Shown piece after piece: positions 36,015 through 47,300 of a stretch of 64,000 nucleotides of DNA. Numbering within the stretch: position 1 is the first letter of the stretch; each line of letters begins with the position of its first letter. Source of the stretch: Zobellia uliginosa (GTDB lineage: Bacteria; Bacteroidota; Bacteroidia; Flavobacteriales; Flavobacteriaceae); contig NZ_JAHKPY010000014.1 of the NCBI RefSeq assembly GCF_018860745.1, positions 643,172 to 707,171 of the forward strand, in the 5' to 3' direction. The position numbers and the translations under genes were made by a program. The notes beneath the pieces were generated by a model. That model saw nothing but the letters and a program-made list of their open reading frames with translations, did not search any database and was not told the origin of the DNA.

Positions 36015-39000
36015 ATGAACCAGAACTTTAAGGGATTAAATAGGGTCCGATCACATGGTTTTGTGCTCGCAGCTTTGTTTTTCTTTAGTGTTGCATCTTT
36101 GTGCGCACAAACCACAATTTCAGGTACTACTTCTGACGACCAAGGCGTTCTGCCTGGGGTTAATGTATTGGTAAAAGGTACTACCGTAGGAAGCGTTTCC
36201 GATTTTGATGGTAATTACAGTATAGAAGCGCCGGATGGCAGCTCTACTTTGGTATTCTCCTATGTGGGGTATTCCAAACAAGAAGTAGCCATTGATGGCC
36301 GAACAACAATCAATGTTACTTTGACTGAAGATGCTCAGGCACTTAGCGAAGTAGTAGTAGTAGGTTATGGTACCCAGAAAAAGGGAAATCTTACTGGTGC
36401 TGTGGGTTCAATTGGCGCTGAAGAAATTGGCACTAAACCATTAACCAGTCCAGATCAAGCGCTAGCAGGAACTATTGCAGGTGTTAATATTGCAAATCGA
36501 AGTGGCGACCCTGCTGCCCCTATTAACGTTCGTATTCGGGGTGTAGGTTCTCCGGGTAATAACGATCCTTTGTGGGTGATTGATGGTATTCCATTGGTTC
36601 AAACAACGAATATAACAGTTAATACTTCCTCAACTACCGACTCTAACCCATTAGCGAGTTTGAATCCGAATGATATAGAGTCTATAACTGTATTAAAGGA
36701 TGCAGCTTCCGCCGCAATTTATGGCGCAAGAGGTGCAAATGGCGTTATAATGGTGACTACAAAACGAGGTAAAAGTGGTGTAGGTAAAATGACCTATAGC
36801 GGTTATACTGCTTTTAGTGAGTTAAGAGAAAAGATCGATGTTTTAAATGTGTCTCAATATATTGATATTCAAAGTCAATTAGGTCGTGATTACTCTGGGT
36901 TTGCCAATAGTCGGGAAGTGGATTGGCAAGATGAGTTTTTTAAAACCGGTTTCGTTCAAAGTCATAACATAAGTGCTAGTGGCGGTAACGAAAATGCAAA
37001 CTACTATATTTCTGGTGGTTATTTAGATCAAGAAGGTATTGAGCAATCTCAGGCTTTTGAACGTTATTCACTTAAGGCGAATAGTGATTTTAAAGTTGGA
37101 AAGCGTTTAAAATTCGGACAATCATTGGCTATTAGTCATTCCGATAGACAGGTGCAGCCAGAAGGTGGTGGAGTTAACTCCGCGGGTATTTCATTGAGAA
37201 ATGCACCATATTATCAGCCATTTGATATAAATGGTCCATTAGGCTATAATATAGAATCGATTGCTAATATAGGTGCTGGGAATGGGTCTCAAAACACTTT
37301 GTGGAGAAATGACCCAAGGGTAAATTTAACCACTATAGAGGTTCGTCAAGTACTTGGAAATTTTTATGGTGAATTGGAACTTGCAGAAGGGTTAAAAGCA
37401 AAAGCTTCTGTGGGTGTTGATCATGTAACTGGTGAAGGTCTTTTTAATCAAACACCGGCCAATTTTAACGGTACGGGCGCAAGACAATCCTTAAGGGTAC
37501 AGAATCTAACAAAACAATTTACACTTACTACAGGTGCTACTTTAAGTTATAACAAAACTTTTGGAGAGTCGCATAACTTTTCTGCTTTAGTTGGTTTTGA
37601 ACAGACAAAATTTACATTTGATAAGATTAGAGTACAGGGTACTAATATTTTCAATCCTAATTTTGCAACTACCAGTCTTAATTCAACTGCTACTCAGGAA
37701 GCTGACCTTTGGACACTTCAAGGTTGGTTGGGCCGTGTTAATTATGATTACGAAGGTAAGTATCTCGCTACCATAAACTTTAGAAGAGATGCAAGTTCTC
37801 GTTTTGCAGAGGATAATCGGTCTGGTGTTTTTCCTTCAGTCTCATTAGGTTGGAGAATATCATCTGAGGAATTCTTTAATACTGAAGGGGTTGTTAATGA
37901 CTTAAAAATACGTGCAGGATGGGGGCAATTGGGAAATCAGCAAACACCTGATAGTTTTCCATATCAACCAGCTCTTGAAAGTAATATCTTTTATGTAATT
38001 GGTGATGACCAAACCGTCGTTAGAGCTCCTGCCCCAACAAGGTTTGCAAATGCGGCTCTTGGCTGGGAAACTAGTACTCAATTTGACATTGGTTTAGATG
38101 CTAGTTTGTTCCAGAGTAGAATGTCTATTACCGCTGATTATTATAATAAAGAAAGTGATGATGTATTGCTTGCAGTGCCTTTACCATCAGTTTCTGGTAT
38201 TTTTTATGGCGCAGATTCTAATTTGGGGTCAATTAAAAATTCCGGAGTTGAATTAGCTGTTGATTATCGAGGAGAAGTAGGTGATCACTTTACGTATAGC
38301 ATTGGAGCAAATATTACTACCGTTAAAAATGAAGTTACGGATTTAGGCGATGTAACTGCCATCAATTCAGGAATTGGAGGGGCTCAAACACATCGCACTG
38401 TAGTTGGTGAGAGTCTTGGTCATTTTTACGGCTACAAGACTAATGGGCTTTATCAAAATACTGCGGAAGCGGCAAGTGCGCTGCCTGACGCTTCATCTCA
38501 AGGAGCTGAACCAGGTGATATTCGTTTTGTTGATGTTAATGGAGATGGGGAGATTACTCCTGATGATAGAACAATTTTAGGTAGTCCAATACCTGGCTAC
38601 TTTTATGGAATGAATTTTAATGCAAATTATAAAAATTTTGATTTTGCCTTAGTCTTTAGAGGTGTAGGTGATTTGCAAGTATATAATTCAGCACGTAGTC
38701 AAATAGAAGATCTTCGAAGTACCAATAACTTTAGCACACGTGTTTTAAATCGTTGGACAGGTGAAGGAACAAGTAATGATATGCCCAGATTAACACTTGA
38801 TGATCCTAATCAAAATAATCGTTATTCTGATCGCTGGATAGAGGATGCGGATTATTTGCGTATTCAAAATCTCCAAATTGGGTATAACATACCTGGAGAG
38901 GATCTTGGAAATTGGACAGGTGGTTTTATTAACGGCCTTCGAATTTATTTTGGAGCTTCAAACCTTGCGACTTTTACAAGTTATAAGGGGTGGGATCCTG

Positions 39001-39116
39001 AAGTTACACGTGCGCAAAGTTTCCAAAAAGGGGCAAACGCACTTGCAACTGGTCAGGATGGAGGAACTGGTCCGGCACCAAGGACTTACCAAATTGGCTT
39101 AACAGTAAATTTTTAA
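36015..39116 (+). CDS. SusC-family TonB-dependent outer-membrane transporter
   Basis: 1033 residues: a signal peptide ending at SLCAQ, a carboxypeptidase-like domain (GTTSDDQGVLPGVNVLVKGT, SDFDGNYSI), a TonB-box region with SEVVVVGYGTQKKGNLTGAV, a plug with IRIRGVGSP-type (VRIRGVGSPGNNDPLWVIDGIP in outline), ILKDAASAAIYGARGANGVI-type segment, and a 22-strand-type barrel ending in TYQIGLTVNF. The GYGTQ motif and the following SusD gene define it as SusC. It imports glycans or heterosides bound by SusD. First gene of the operon behind the operator at 35765-35795. Confidence 0.97.
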   Translation: MNQNFKGLNRVRSHGFVLAALFFFSVASLCAQTTISGTTSDDQGVLPGVNVLVKGTTVGSVSDFDGNYSIEAPDGSSTLVFSYVGYSKQEVAIDGRTTINVTLTEDAQALSEVVVVGYGTQKKGNLTGAVGSIGAEEIGTKPLTSPDQALAGTIAGVNIANRSGDPAAPINVRIRGVGSPGNNDPLWVIDGIPLVQTTNITVNTSSTTDSNPLASLNPNDIESITVLKDAASAAIYGARGANGVIMVTTKRGKSGVGKMTYSGYTAFSELREKIDVLNVSQYIDIQSQLGRDYSGFANSREVDWQDEFFKTGFVQSHNISASGGNENANYYISGGYLDQEGIEQSQAFERYSLKANSDFKVGKRLKFGQSLAISHSDRQVQPEGGGVNSAGISLRNAPYYQPFDINGPLGYNIESIANIGAGNGSQNTLWRNDPRVNLTTIEVRQVLGNFYGELELAEGLKAKASVGVDHVTGEGLFNQTPANFNGTGARQSLRVQNLTKQFTLTTGATLSYNKTFGESHNFSALVGFEQTKFTFDKIRVQGTNIFNPNFATTSLNSTATQEADLWTLQGWLGRVNYDYEGKYLATINFRRDASSRFAEDNRSGVFPSVSLGWRISSEEFFNTEGVVNDLKIRAGWGQLGNQQTPDSFPYQPALESNIFYVIGDDQTVVRAPAPTRFANAALGWETSTQFDIGLDASLFQSRMSITADYYNKESDDVLLAVPLPSVSGIFYGADSNLGSIKNSGVELAVDYRGEVGDHFTYSIGANITTVKNEVTDLGDVTAINSGIGGAQTHRTVVGESLGHFYGYKTNGLYQNTAEAASALPDASSQGAEPGDIRFVDVNGDGEITPDDRTILGSPIPGYFYGMNFNANYKNFDFALVFRGVGDLQVYNSARSQIEDLRSTNNFSTRVLNRWTGEGTSNDMPRLTLDDPNQNNRYSDRWIEDADYLRIQNLQIGYNIPGEDLGNWTGGFINGLRIYFGASNLATFTSYKGWDPEVTRAQSFQKGANALATGQDGGTGPAPRTYQIGLTVNF

Positions 39117-39158
39117 ATAAAAAATATTAAATTTTATTTAATCAAAAAATACTTGATT

Positions 39159-40694
39159 ATGAAAAAAACAAATTTTTATATCTTATTAGCGGCCATTTTA
39201 GGCTTCTATTCTTGTGCGGACGAGCTTGATTTAGCTCCTCTTGACAGGGTGACCCCTGATACCTTTTATAAAACTAGGGCCGATTTTGATGGTGCGATAT
39301 TTTCCTCTTATTCCTCCTTACAAGATTTTTACGGTACAAGTACTGAGACTCTTGGAGAAACAGGAGAGTATTGGAAAATTTCAATGATTATTACTGATGA
39401 TGCAGAAGTGGATGCCAACTCAGGCGATACAAGGACGCGATCAGCAGACAACCTTCAGGTAACTTCGGCAGATGTAGCCTTTCAAGCCGTATTCGGTGAG
39501 ATATATGAAGGTATCTATAGGGCTAATATTGTTTTGGAAAATTTAGAAGGTGAGAATGAGTTAACTGCAGAAGATAAAACTGTGCTCAATGCTGAGGCTA
39601 AGTTTTTAAGAGCTTTTTATCATTTTCAAGCCTTAAAACTTTTCGGTGAGACCTCTCCAATAGCCATTGCAGTGGGTAAAGACTTAAATAATCTAGCACT
39701 TCCAAATGCTGGTCCAGGAGAATTGTATGCTCAAATTCTTTCAGATTTTTCAGATGCAGCAGCTGGTTTACCAGAAACTTGGGATGGCGGTAATACAGGA
39801 AGGGCTACAGCGTGGGCAGCTAAATCTTTTATTGGTAAGGTAAATGTATTTAAAGAAGATTGGCCGGCAGCAATACTTGCGCTTGGGGATGTTGTTGATA
39901 ATGGTCCTTACAGTTTAGTAGAGACTTATGATAGTGTATTTGCTTATAATAATGAGAATAATTCAGAGTCTATTTTTGAAATTCAATATGGGGGGCCATT
40001 CTCTGATGATAATATTTGGGTTTTCGATGACAATCACAGTGAGAATTTTAAAGGTTCTCAGGGTTCAGGTAGAGCATGGTATTGGGATCCGGCAAATGGT
40101 GCCCCTGCACAGGCACAAGGTTGGTTCATTCCCACGCAAGATTTAGTTGATTCTTTTGAGCCAGGAGATACTAGATTGGAAACTAGTGTGTATCAACCAG
40201 GAGAGACTTATTATAAATTAAGTCCTGGTGGAGTATTAAATGTGTTAGACTATGATCCAACATGGTCGTCTAATGGTCTTTCTCTTAAAAAATATCGGGG
40301 TCAGACAAATATGGTTGCGGCTAATTATTCGCCAAATGGTGTTGGCGATTTCAATAACGAGCGCTGGTTTAGATTTGCTGAATTAAAATTATTATATGCT
40401 GAAGCATTGATTAGAGGGGGTGGTGATGTTAGTATCGCAGTTCAACAGATTCAGGATATTAGAGATAGAGCAGGTTTAACTGCTCCTATGAATTCAGATC
40501 CTTTAGCAGCAATGATGCAAGAAAAGAGAGTTGAAATGGCGTTTGAACCACACCGTTGGTTTGATATTGTAAGATGGGATTTAGGTCCAACCATCTTTGG
40601 TTCTTCTTGGGATCCAAAACTAGAGGTATTCCCTTTTCCTCTTTCTGAAATAGATCGTTCAGGAGGTCTTATGACCCAGAATGCAGGTTACTAA
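39159..40694 (+). CDS. SusD/RagB-family surface glycan-binding lipoprotein
   Basis: 511 residues from the ATG at 39159. A TTG two codons earlier is less likely. The lipoprotein signal ends in YSC. The family start DELDLAPLDRVTPDTFYKTRADFDGA in outline, the TPR-like helices (AEAKFLRAFYHFQALKLFGE, with FLRAxxYF pattern) and the C-terminal EKRVEMAFEPHRWFDIVRW are present. It caps the SusC barrel and binds the substrate at the cell surface. A terminator-like hairpin follows, which may lower expression of the genes downstream. Confidence 0.96.
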   Translation: MKKTNFYILLAAILGFYSCADELDLAPLDRVTPDTFYKTRADFDGAIFSSYSSLQDFYGTSTETLGETGEYWKISMIITDDAEVDANSGDTRTRSADNLQVTSADVAFQAVFGEIYEGIYRANIVLENLEGENELTAEDKTVLNAEAKFLRAFYHFQALKLFGETSPIAIAVGKDLNNLALPNAGPGELYAQILSDFSDAAAGLPETWDGGNTGRATAWAAKSFIGKVNVFKEDWPAAILALGDVVDNGPYSLVETYDSVFAYNNENNSESIFEIQYGGPFSDDNIWVFDDNHSENFKGSQGSGRAWYWDPANGAPAQAQGWFIPTQDLVDSFEPGDTRLETSVYQPGETYYKLSPGGVLNVLDYDPTWSSNGLSLKKYRGQTNMVAANYSPNGVGDFNNERWFRFAELKLLYAEALIRGGGDVSIAVQQIQDIRDRAGLTAPMNSDPLAAMMQEKRVEMAFEPHRWFDIVRWDLGPTIFGSSWDPKLEVFPFPLSEIDRSGGLMTQNAGY

Positions 40695-40730
40695 AATGCA
40701 TTAAAATATTTTATGATTTAATTGATTATA

Positions 40731-40763
40731 AAGAATCCAATCTAATAGGTTGGATTCTTTTAT
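40731..40763 (+). terminator. Terminator or attenuator after susD
   Basis: AAGAATCCAATC and GGTTGGATTCTT pair over 12 positions (one G-U) around a five-base loop and are followed by TTTATTTG. The next gene starts only 38 bases later, so partial read-through to the FG-GAP genes or a weak separate promoter is likely. Confidence 0.75.
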
Positions 40764-40800
40764 TTGCAACACAAACATATTGTTTATATTTTGTTAGAAC

Positions 40801-43800
40801 ATGCACTATAAATTTAAAGGGAAGCCCCCATATTTCTTGTTTTCAATAATTGTATTATTTGTTTCATGCAAGAATAATAATAATTTGTTTGAATTATTGA
40901 ACCCAGATAACACAGGTGTTAGTTTTTCAAACAACTTAACATACTCCGACAGCCTAAGTGTATTAGACTTTGAATACATGTATAACGGGGCTGGAGTTGC
41001 AACTGCTGATTTTGACAACGACGGTTTACAAGATATCTATTTCATAGGCAATATGAATAGTAATCGATTATATAAAAATTTAGGTGATTTTAAATTTGAT
41101 GACATTACTGAATCTTCTAAATCAGGATCATCTAATTGGTCTAATGGAGTTGCAATAGTAGACATTAACCAAGATGGCTACAAAGATATTTATATTAGTA
41201 AAGGTGGGCCAAGAAGCTCTAAAGCCAGCGAAAGACAAAACCTACTGTTTATTAATAAAACAAAGGAGACTGGAAAGATAGAGTTTGAAGAAAAAGCAGC
41301 GATTTGGGGTATAGCAGATACTGGCTATTCAGTACAATCTGCTTTTTTCGATTACGATTCTGACGGGGATTTAGACTTGTATGTATTAAGTAATGACTTA
41401 GTAGATTATAACCGTAACGTATCACGACCAAAAGATAGATCTGGCAAATCACCTTCGGTAGATAAACTATATCGCAATAACGGTGACCAGACTTTTACAG
41501 ACATTTCAGCCGATTCAGGAATTTTAGTTGAAGGTTTTGGTTTAGGTGTTGAAATCTGTGATATTAATAACGATGGATGGCCAGATATATATGTATCCAA
41601 TGATTTTCTTACGGATGACTTATTATATATCAATCAACAAAACGGAACTTTTAAAAATGAAAACAAAAAGTATTTCAAACATCTAACTTATAATGGAATG
41701 GGTCATGATATCGGAGACATTAATAACGACGGAAATATGGACGTTATAGTTTTAGATATGCTGCCTCCAGATAATGAACGCTGGAAACTTACTATGGCTG
41801 GAAATCGCTATGATGTATTTGAAAAAAGTATTAAAGACGGGTATCAACCTCAATATATTAGAAATACATTACAACTTAACAACGGTAATGGTTCTTTTAG
41901 TGAAGTGGGTCAGATAGCTGGTATCTCTGGAACAGAATGGAGTTGGAGCGCATTGCTATTCGATTATGACCATGACGGCTTAAAGGATTTGTGTATTACC
42001 AATGGGTACCGACAAGATATTACCAATTTAGATTTTATGGTATATGGTAATCGAATATTAACAATGGGTACTGAAGAGGCCAATAGAAAAGCACGTATAG
42101 CAGCACTAGGCAAATTACCTGGCATTAAGAAGCAAAATTACTTATATAAAAACAAAGGTGATTTTACTTTTGATGACATGTCTGAAGAGGCAGGCTTTAA
42201 TACGCCTACATATTCAAGTGGCATGGCTTATGCCGACTTAGACAATGATGGTGATTTAGATTTGGTGATAAATAACATTGACGAGCACGCTAGCATTTTA
42301 AAAAACAACACCAACATTGGCGATAATAAACATTATATAAAATTCAAATTTCAAGGAGAAGCACCCAATCTTGAAGGCTTAGGAAGTCAAGTTGAGCTAT
42401 TTTACGACGGACAATTACAAAAACAATACTTTACCCCATATAGAGGTTACTTATCAACTGTTGAGCAATCTGTTCACTTTGGCATAGGCAATATAAATTT
42501 AATAGATAGTGTACAGGTAACTTGGCCTAATGGTCTTCAGCAAATTTTGAAAGATGTATCTGTAAATCAAGAAATTACTCTACACCAAAAAGATGCGTCT
42601 GAATTAATAAAACGTGCAAAAAAAAGCAGTCCGACATTATTTCAAAAAATTGACAGTATAGGTCTAGATTTCAAACATCAAGAAAATGAGTTTGTAGATT
42701 ATAAGGTTCAACCCCTATTACCCCATATGCACTCAAAAAATGGACCTGGAATGGCTGTTGCCGATGTTAATGGAGATGAGTTGGAAGATGTTTTCATAGG
42801 AGGTGCAGCTGGACAAGCAGGGACGCTAAAAATTCAACAAAATGACGGCACTTTTAAAGAAACTCCCGTCCAAGATGAATTATACGAAGACATGGGAGTA
42901 TTATTTTTCGATGCGGATTTAGATGGTGACCAAGATTTGTATATAGTAAGCGGTGGTTCATCTCATGAAACAGGAGATACTCTATACCAAGATCGTTTTT
43001 ATAAAAACGATGGATCTGGGTCATTTACTAAAACCAATGCACTTCCTGAATTAAAGATTAGTGGAGCTACCGTAAACGCCGCAGACTACGATAAAGATGG
43101 TGACTTAGACCTTTTCGTTGGTGGCAGAATACGTCCTTGGGAATACCCTATGGCTCCTGAAAGTGTATTATTAAAAAATGAAAGCACTCCCAACAATATT
43201 AAATTTGAAAAAGATAATCAACCTATTTCCAAAACGTTTTCCAATCTTGGCATGGTGACGGCTTCCTTGTGGACTGATTTCAATAACGATTCTTGGCTTG
43301 ATCTTATCGTTGTAGGTGAGTTTATGGCAATCCGCTTCTTTCAAAACGACTTAGGTAAACTAAAAGAAGTGACCAGTGAAACAGGATTGAAAAATACCCA
43401 TGGCTGGTGGAACAGTATCAATGCAGGGGATTTTGATAATGACGGTGACACCGACTATATCCTAGGTAATTTAGGACTTAATAGTCGTTATAAAGCAAAT
43501 GCTAAAGAACCTTTATGCATTTATGCAAGCGATTATGACAAAAATGGAAGAATTGACCCTGTAATGTGTTATTACAACAACGGTAAAAACTACGTAGCGC
43601 ACTCAAGAAGTGACCTCATCGACCAAATAAATGCCATGCGAGGGCGATTCAGAACATTTGAAGATTATTCAAAAGCTACATTTGAAGAATCATTCACTAA
43701 AGAAGAAATAGAAAATGCATATGTAGTTAAAAGCGAAACTTTTGCGAATGCTTACCTAGAAAATACAGGCGGAGGCAAATTTAAAATTAGTGATCTTCCA

Positions 43801-44313
43801 AGAACATCTCAAATTGCTCCTATATATAGTACCACAATTAGTGATTTTAATGACGATGGCAATTTGGACGTTTTAGCTGTTGGTAATTTTTATAGTGGCG
43901 AAACTTTCGCGGGTCGGTATGACGCTTCTATAGGAACATTACTTGAAGGTAACGGTACAGGTCACTTTAATTCAGTTAATGTTGATAAAAGTGGCTTCTT
44001 TGTTCAGGCAGATGCAAAAGGACAAGTAAACTTGTTTACTACAAACGATGAGCTGATTATTTCTAGTGTAAATGACGGCAACCTTAAAGTTCATAAAAAG
44101 CTAAGCAGGGCGCAAAAGGTATATTCGCCTAAAAACAAAGATGCCTATGCACTCATTGAATACGAAAACGGTAAAAAACAAAAGATAGAATTTTATTATG
44201 GAACCGGATATTTATCGCAAGGTAGTCGTAAACTAGTTATCCCGCAGAATGCTGTTTCCGTTAGAATATTAGATTTTGAAGGTAACGCTACCGAAATCCT
44301 TACAGTTCAATGA
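40801..44313 (+). CDS. Large FG-GAP/VCBS-repeat lipoprotein with UnbV (ASPIC) domain, CRTAC1-like, copy 1
   Basis: 1170 residues. A lipoprotein signal ends in FVSC. Many FG-GAP blades carry calcium-type DxDxDG loops (DFDNDGLQDIYF, DYDSDGDLDLYV, DINNDGWPDIYVSND). The ASPIC/UnbV domain lies near residues 515-600 (LGSQVELFYDG, HFGIGN, VTWPNG). A second set of blades follows, with DADLDGDQDLYIVSGG, GWWNSINAGDFDNDGDTDYILGN and DYDKNGRIDPVMCYY. It is likely a double beta-propeller on the cell surface. The role is unknown. It overlaps its paralogue by four bases (ATGA), so the two are translationally coupled. Confidence 0.9.
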   Translation: MHYKFKGKPPYFLFSIIVLFVSCKNNNNLFELLNPDNTGVSFSNNLTYSDSLSVLDFEYMYNGAGVATADFDNDGLQDIYFIGNMNSNRLYKNLGDFKFDDITESSKSGSSNWSNGVAIVDINQDGYKDIYISKGGPRSSKASERQNLLFINKTKETGKIEFEEKAAIWGIADTGYSVQSAFFDYDSDGDLDLYVLSNDLVDYNRNVSRPKDRSGKSPSVDKLYRNNGDQTFTDISADSGILVEGFGLGVEICDINNDGWPDIYVSNDFLTDDLLYINQQNGTFKNENKKYFKHLTYNGMGHDIGDINNDGNMDVIVLDMLPPDNERWKLTMAGNRYDVFEKSIKDGYQPQYIRNTLQLNNGNGSFSEVGQIAGISGTEWSWSALLFDYDHDGLKDLCITNGYRQDITNLDFMVYGNRILTMGTEEANRKARIAALGKLPGIKKQNYLYKNKGDFTFDDMSEEAGFNTPTYSSGMAYADLDNDGDLDLVINNIDEHASILKNNTNIGDNKHYIKFKFQGEAPNLEGLGSQVELFYDGQLQKQYFTPYRGYLSTVEQSVHFGIGNINLIDSVQVTWPNGLQQILKDVSVNQEITLHQKDASELIKRAKKSSPTLFQKIDSIGLDFKHQENEFVDYKVQPLLPHMHSKNGPGMAVADVNGDELEDVFIGGAAGQAGTLKIQQNDGTFKETPVQDELYEDMGVLFFDADLDGDQDLYIVSGGSSHETGDTLYQDRFYKNDGSGSFTKTNALPELKISGATVNAADYDKDGDLDLFVGGRIRPWEYPMAPESVLLKNESTPNNIKFEKDNQPISKTFSNLGMVTASLWTDFNNDSWLDLIVVGEFMAIRFFQNDLGKLKEVTSETGLKNTHGWWNSINAGDFDNDGDTDYILGNLGLNSRYKANAKEPLCIYASDYDKNGRIDPVMCYYNNGKNYVAHSRSDLIDQINAMRGRFRTFEDYSKATFEESFTKEEIENAYVVKSETFANAYLENTGGGKFKISDLPRTSQIAPIYSTTISDFNDDGNLDVLAVGNFYSGETFAGRYDASIGTLLEGNGTGHFNSVNVDKSGFFVQADAKGQVNLFTTNDELIISSVNDGNLKVHKKLSRAQKVYSPKNKDAYALIEYENGKKQKIEFYYGTGYLSQGSRKLVIPQNAVSVRILDFEGNATEILTVQ

Positions 44314-47300
44314 GAAATCTAATACTTCTATTGGCAAGTGTAGTTCTTTTGACCTCTTGTGAAACCAAAAAACCGAAGCGTTTTAAATTATTGAATCCGT
44401 CTGATACAGGAATAGAATTCAATAACCTTATTACAGAAAACGACAGTATTAATGTATTTAAATACATGAATATTTATACGGGAGCCGGAGTTGCTGTAGG
44501 TGATGTTAACAATGATGGCTTAACTGATGTTTATTTTAGTGGCAACATGGTTTCAGGGCGATTATATCTAAATAAAGGTGATTTAAAGTTTGAAGATATT
44601 TCTAAAAAGGCTGGTCTTTTGAATAATAGCTGGGGCACTGGAGCATCAATGATTGATATCAATCAAGATGGTTTTCTAGATATTTATATAGCAGTTTCTG
44701 GCGGAGCCGAAGAATCAAAACGTGCCAACTTACTTTACATCAATAATGGCCCTTCGTCAAATTCAGGTGAAATTACTTTTACTGAAAAAGCAAAAGAATA
44801 CGGTCTTGCAGACACAAGGCAATCCATGCATTCAGCATTTTTTGATTATGACAAGGATGGTGATTTAGACTTGTACTTATTGGTTAACCCTGCTGCTTAT
44901 GAACATCAAGTGAATTCCAGCAATCCTAGAAAACTAGATGGGCAATCAATAAGTAATGATCGACTTTATCGAAACGAAGGCAATGGAAAATTTACAGATG
45001 TATCTCTAGAAGCTGGAATTTTAGTAGAAGGTTACGGCTTAGGTGTTGCCATCTCAGATATCAATAATGATTCTTGGCCAGATATTTATATTTCAAACGA
45101 TTTTGTTGGTAATGATATTCTATACATAAATAAAGGCGACGGCACTTTTAAAGATGAGATTACAGAATACATGAATCATACATCTTACGCCGGTATGGGC
45201 AACGGTGTTTCAGATATTGATAATAACGGTAACCCCGATATAATGGTACTCGACATGAGACCGGAAGATAATGAGCGGCAAAAACTGATTATTTCGTCTA
45301 CCGGTTATGACCGCTTTCAAATGATGCTCAATGCAGGTTATCAGGCCCAGTACAGCAGAAATACCATGCAGCTAAACATGGGTGAAGGTGAGTTTAGTGA
45401 AATTGGAAATATGGCTGGTATAAGCAGTACTGATTGGAGCTGGAGTACGCTTCTTGCTGACTATGACAACGATGGGTATAAAGATATTTATATTACAAAT
45501 GGATTTTTGAGGGATTTAGGAAACCTTGACTACATTCACTATCAAAACATATACGACAATCCACTTGGTGAGCGAGAAGCGAAAATCAATCAAAAATTAA
45601 AATCTATTCAAGAATTACCTCCAGCTAAACTGGTGAATTATTCATATCGTAATTCTGGCAATACAACTTTTGAAGACACTTCCGAAGATTGGGGCATAGT
45701 AGATGCAAGCTGCTCAAATGGTGCTGCATACGCTGATTTAGACAATGATGGTGATTTAGACTTGGTAGTTAATAATGTTAATCAACCTGCTTTTGTTTAT
45801 GAAAATAGAACTCTGAACGATACCATCAATCATTATCTTAGAATACAGTTAGTAGGAAAACAAGGAAATCTTCAAGGTATTGGAGCCAAGGTTAAAATAA
45901 CTACAAAAACCAGTACGCAGTTTGAGGAAAATTTCTTGAGTAGGGGCTATGAATCTAGTACAGATCCTATACTGCATTTCGGATTAGGGAAAGAAAATGT
46001 TGTTGAGCGAATTGAAATTTGGTGGCCAGACAATAGTTATCAAAACCTAACAGGTATTAAAGCGGATCAACAGTTACTTATAAAACAAACTGATCAAGTT
46101 ACTTTAGAAAGTAAAGAGACAATCGGCCAAGATAAAACTTGGTTTAAGTCAACAACTGAAAAGTCAAAACTTGACTTTAATCATATCGAAGATGGTATGA
46201 TTGATTTCAAAATTCAGCCCATTTTGCCGCACATGGCATCAAGAAATGGTCCCGGTATAGCTGTTGGGGATTATAATGCTGATGGTTTAGAAGATTTTTA
46301 TGTGGGTGGTGGTTCTGGTCAATTTGGAGAATTTTTCGAGCAAAATAAAGATGCAACTTTTAGCAAATCTACTATTCCATTTGATGTAAGTAAAGAGGAT
46401 TTGGGTAGCCTTTTCTTTGATGCCAATAATGATGGCTATCTTGATCTTTATATAGTAAGTGGCGGAGTACTTTTAACCGAGGATTTTATTTATCAAGACA
46501 GGCTTTATTTAAATGATGGTTCTGGAAATTTTTTTAAATCAGATGCCTTACCACAAATCAAAATAAGTGGATCAACGGTAAACGCGGTTGATTTTGACCA
46601 TGATGGTGATTTAGACTTGTTCGTAGGTGGTCGTGTAGATCCTGGTAAATATCCAATGCCGGTTAAAAGTTATCTCTTAGAGAATTTGGCCAATGAAGAT
46701 GCAGAGAATCTTAAATTTAGAGATATCAGTAATCAAATTAGCGATTGGGATAAACTAACGATGGTAACCTCAGCACTTTGGACCGATTATGATTCCGATG
46801 GATGGAGTGACTTAATTGTTGTGGGTGAATTTATGCAGGTGGAATTTTTTCATAATGAAAATGGCAAATTAGTCCGTGCTACAAATACAACTGGACTCAA
46901 AAAATCAGAAGGTTGGTGGAATAGTATTAACGGAGGTGATTTTGATGGCGATGGCGATATCGACTATATTGTTGGTAATCAAGGGTTAAACAATAAATTC
47001 AAGGCTTCAGAAAATGAACCGCTATCTATTTATGCCAACGACTATGATAAAGATGGCCGCATAGATCCCATAATGTGTTATTATAATGATGGCGAAAACT
47101 ATATTGCTCATTCACGAGATGAGCTTATTGGTCAAATAAGTGCTATGCGATCCCGTTTTAAAACCTATAAATCATACGCAGAAACCCCTTTTGAAAAATC
47201 ATTTCTACCAGAAGAATTAGAAAATGCCTATGTAGTGAAAAGTCATAACTTCGCCAGTAGTTATGTAGAAAACTTAGGAAATGGTAGCTTCAAAATAATT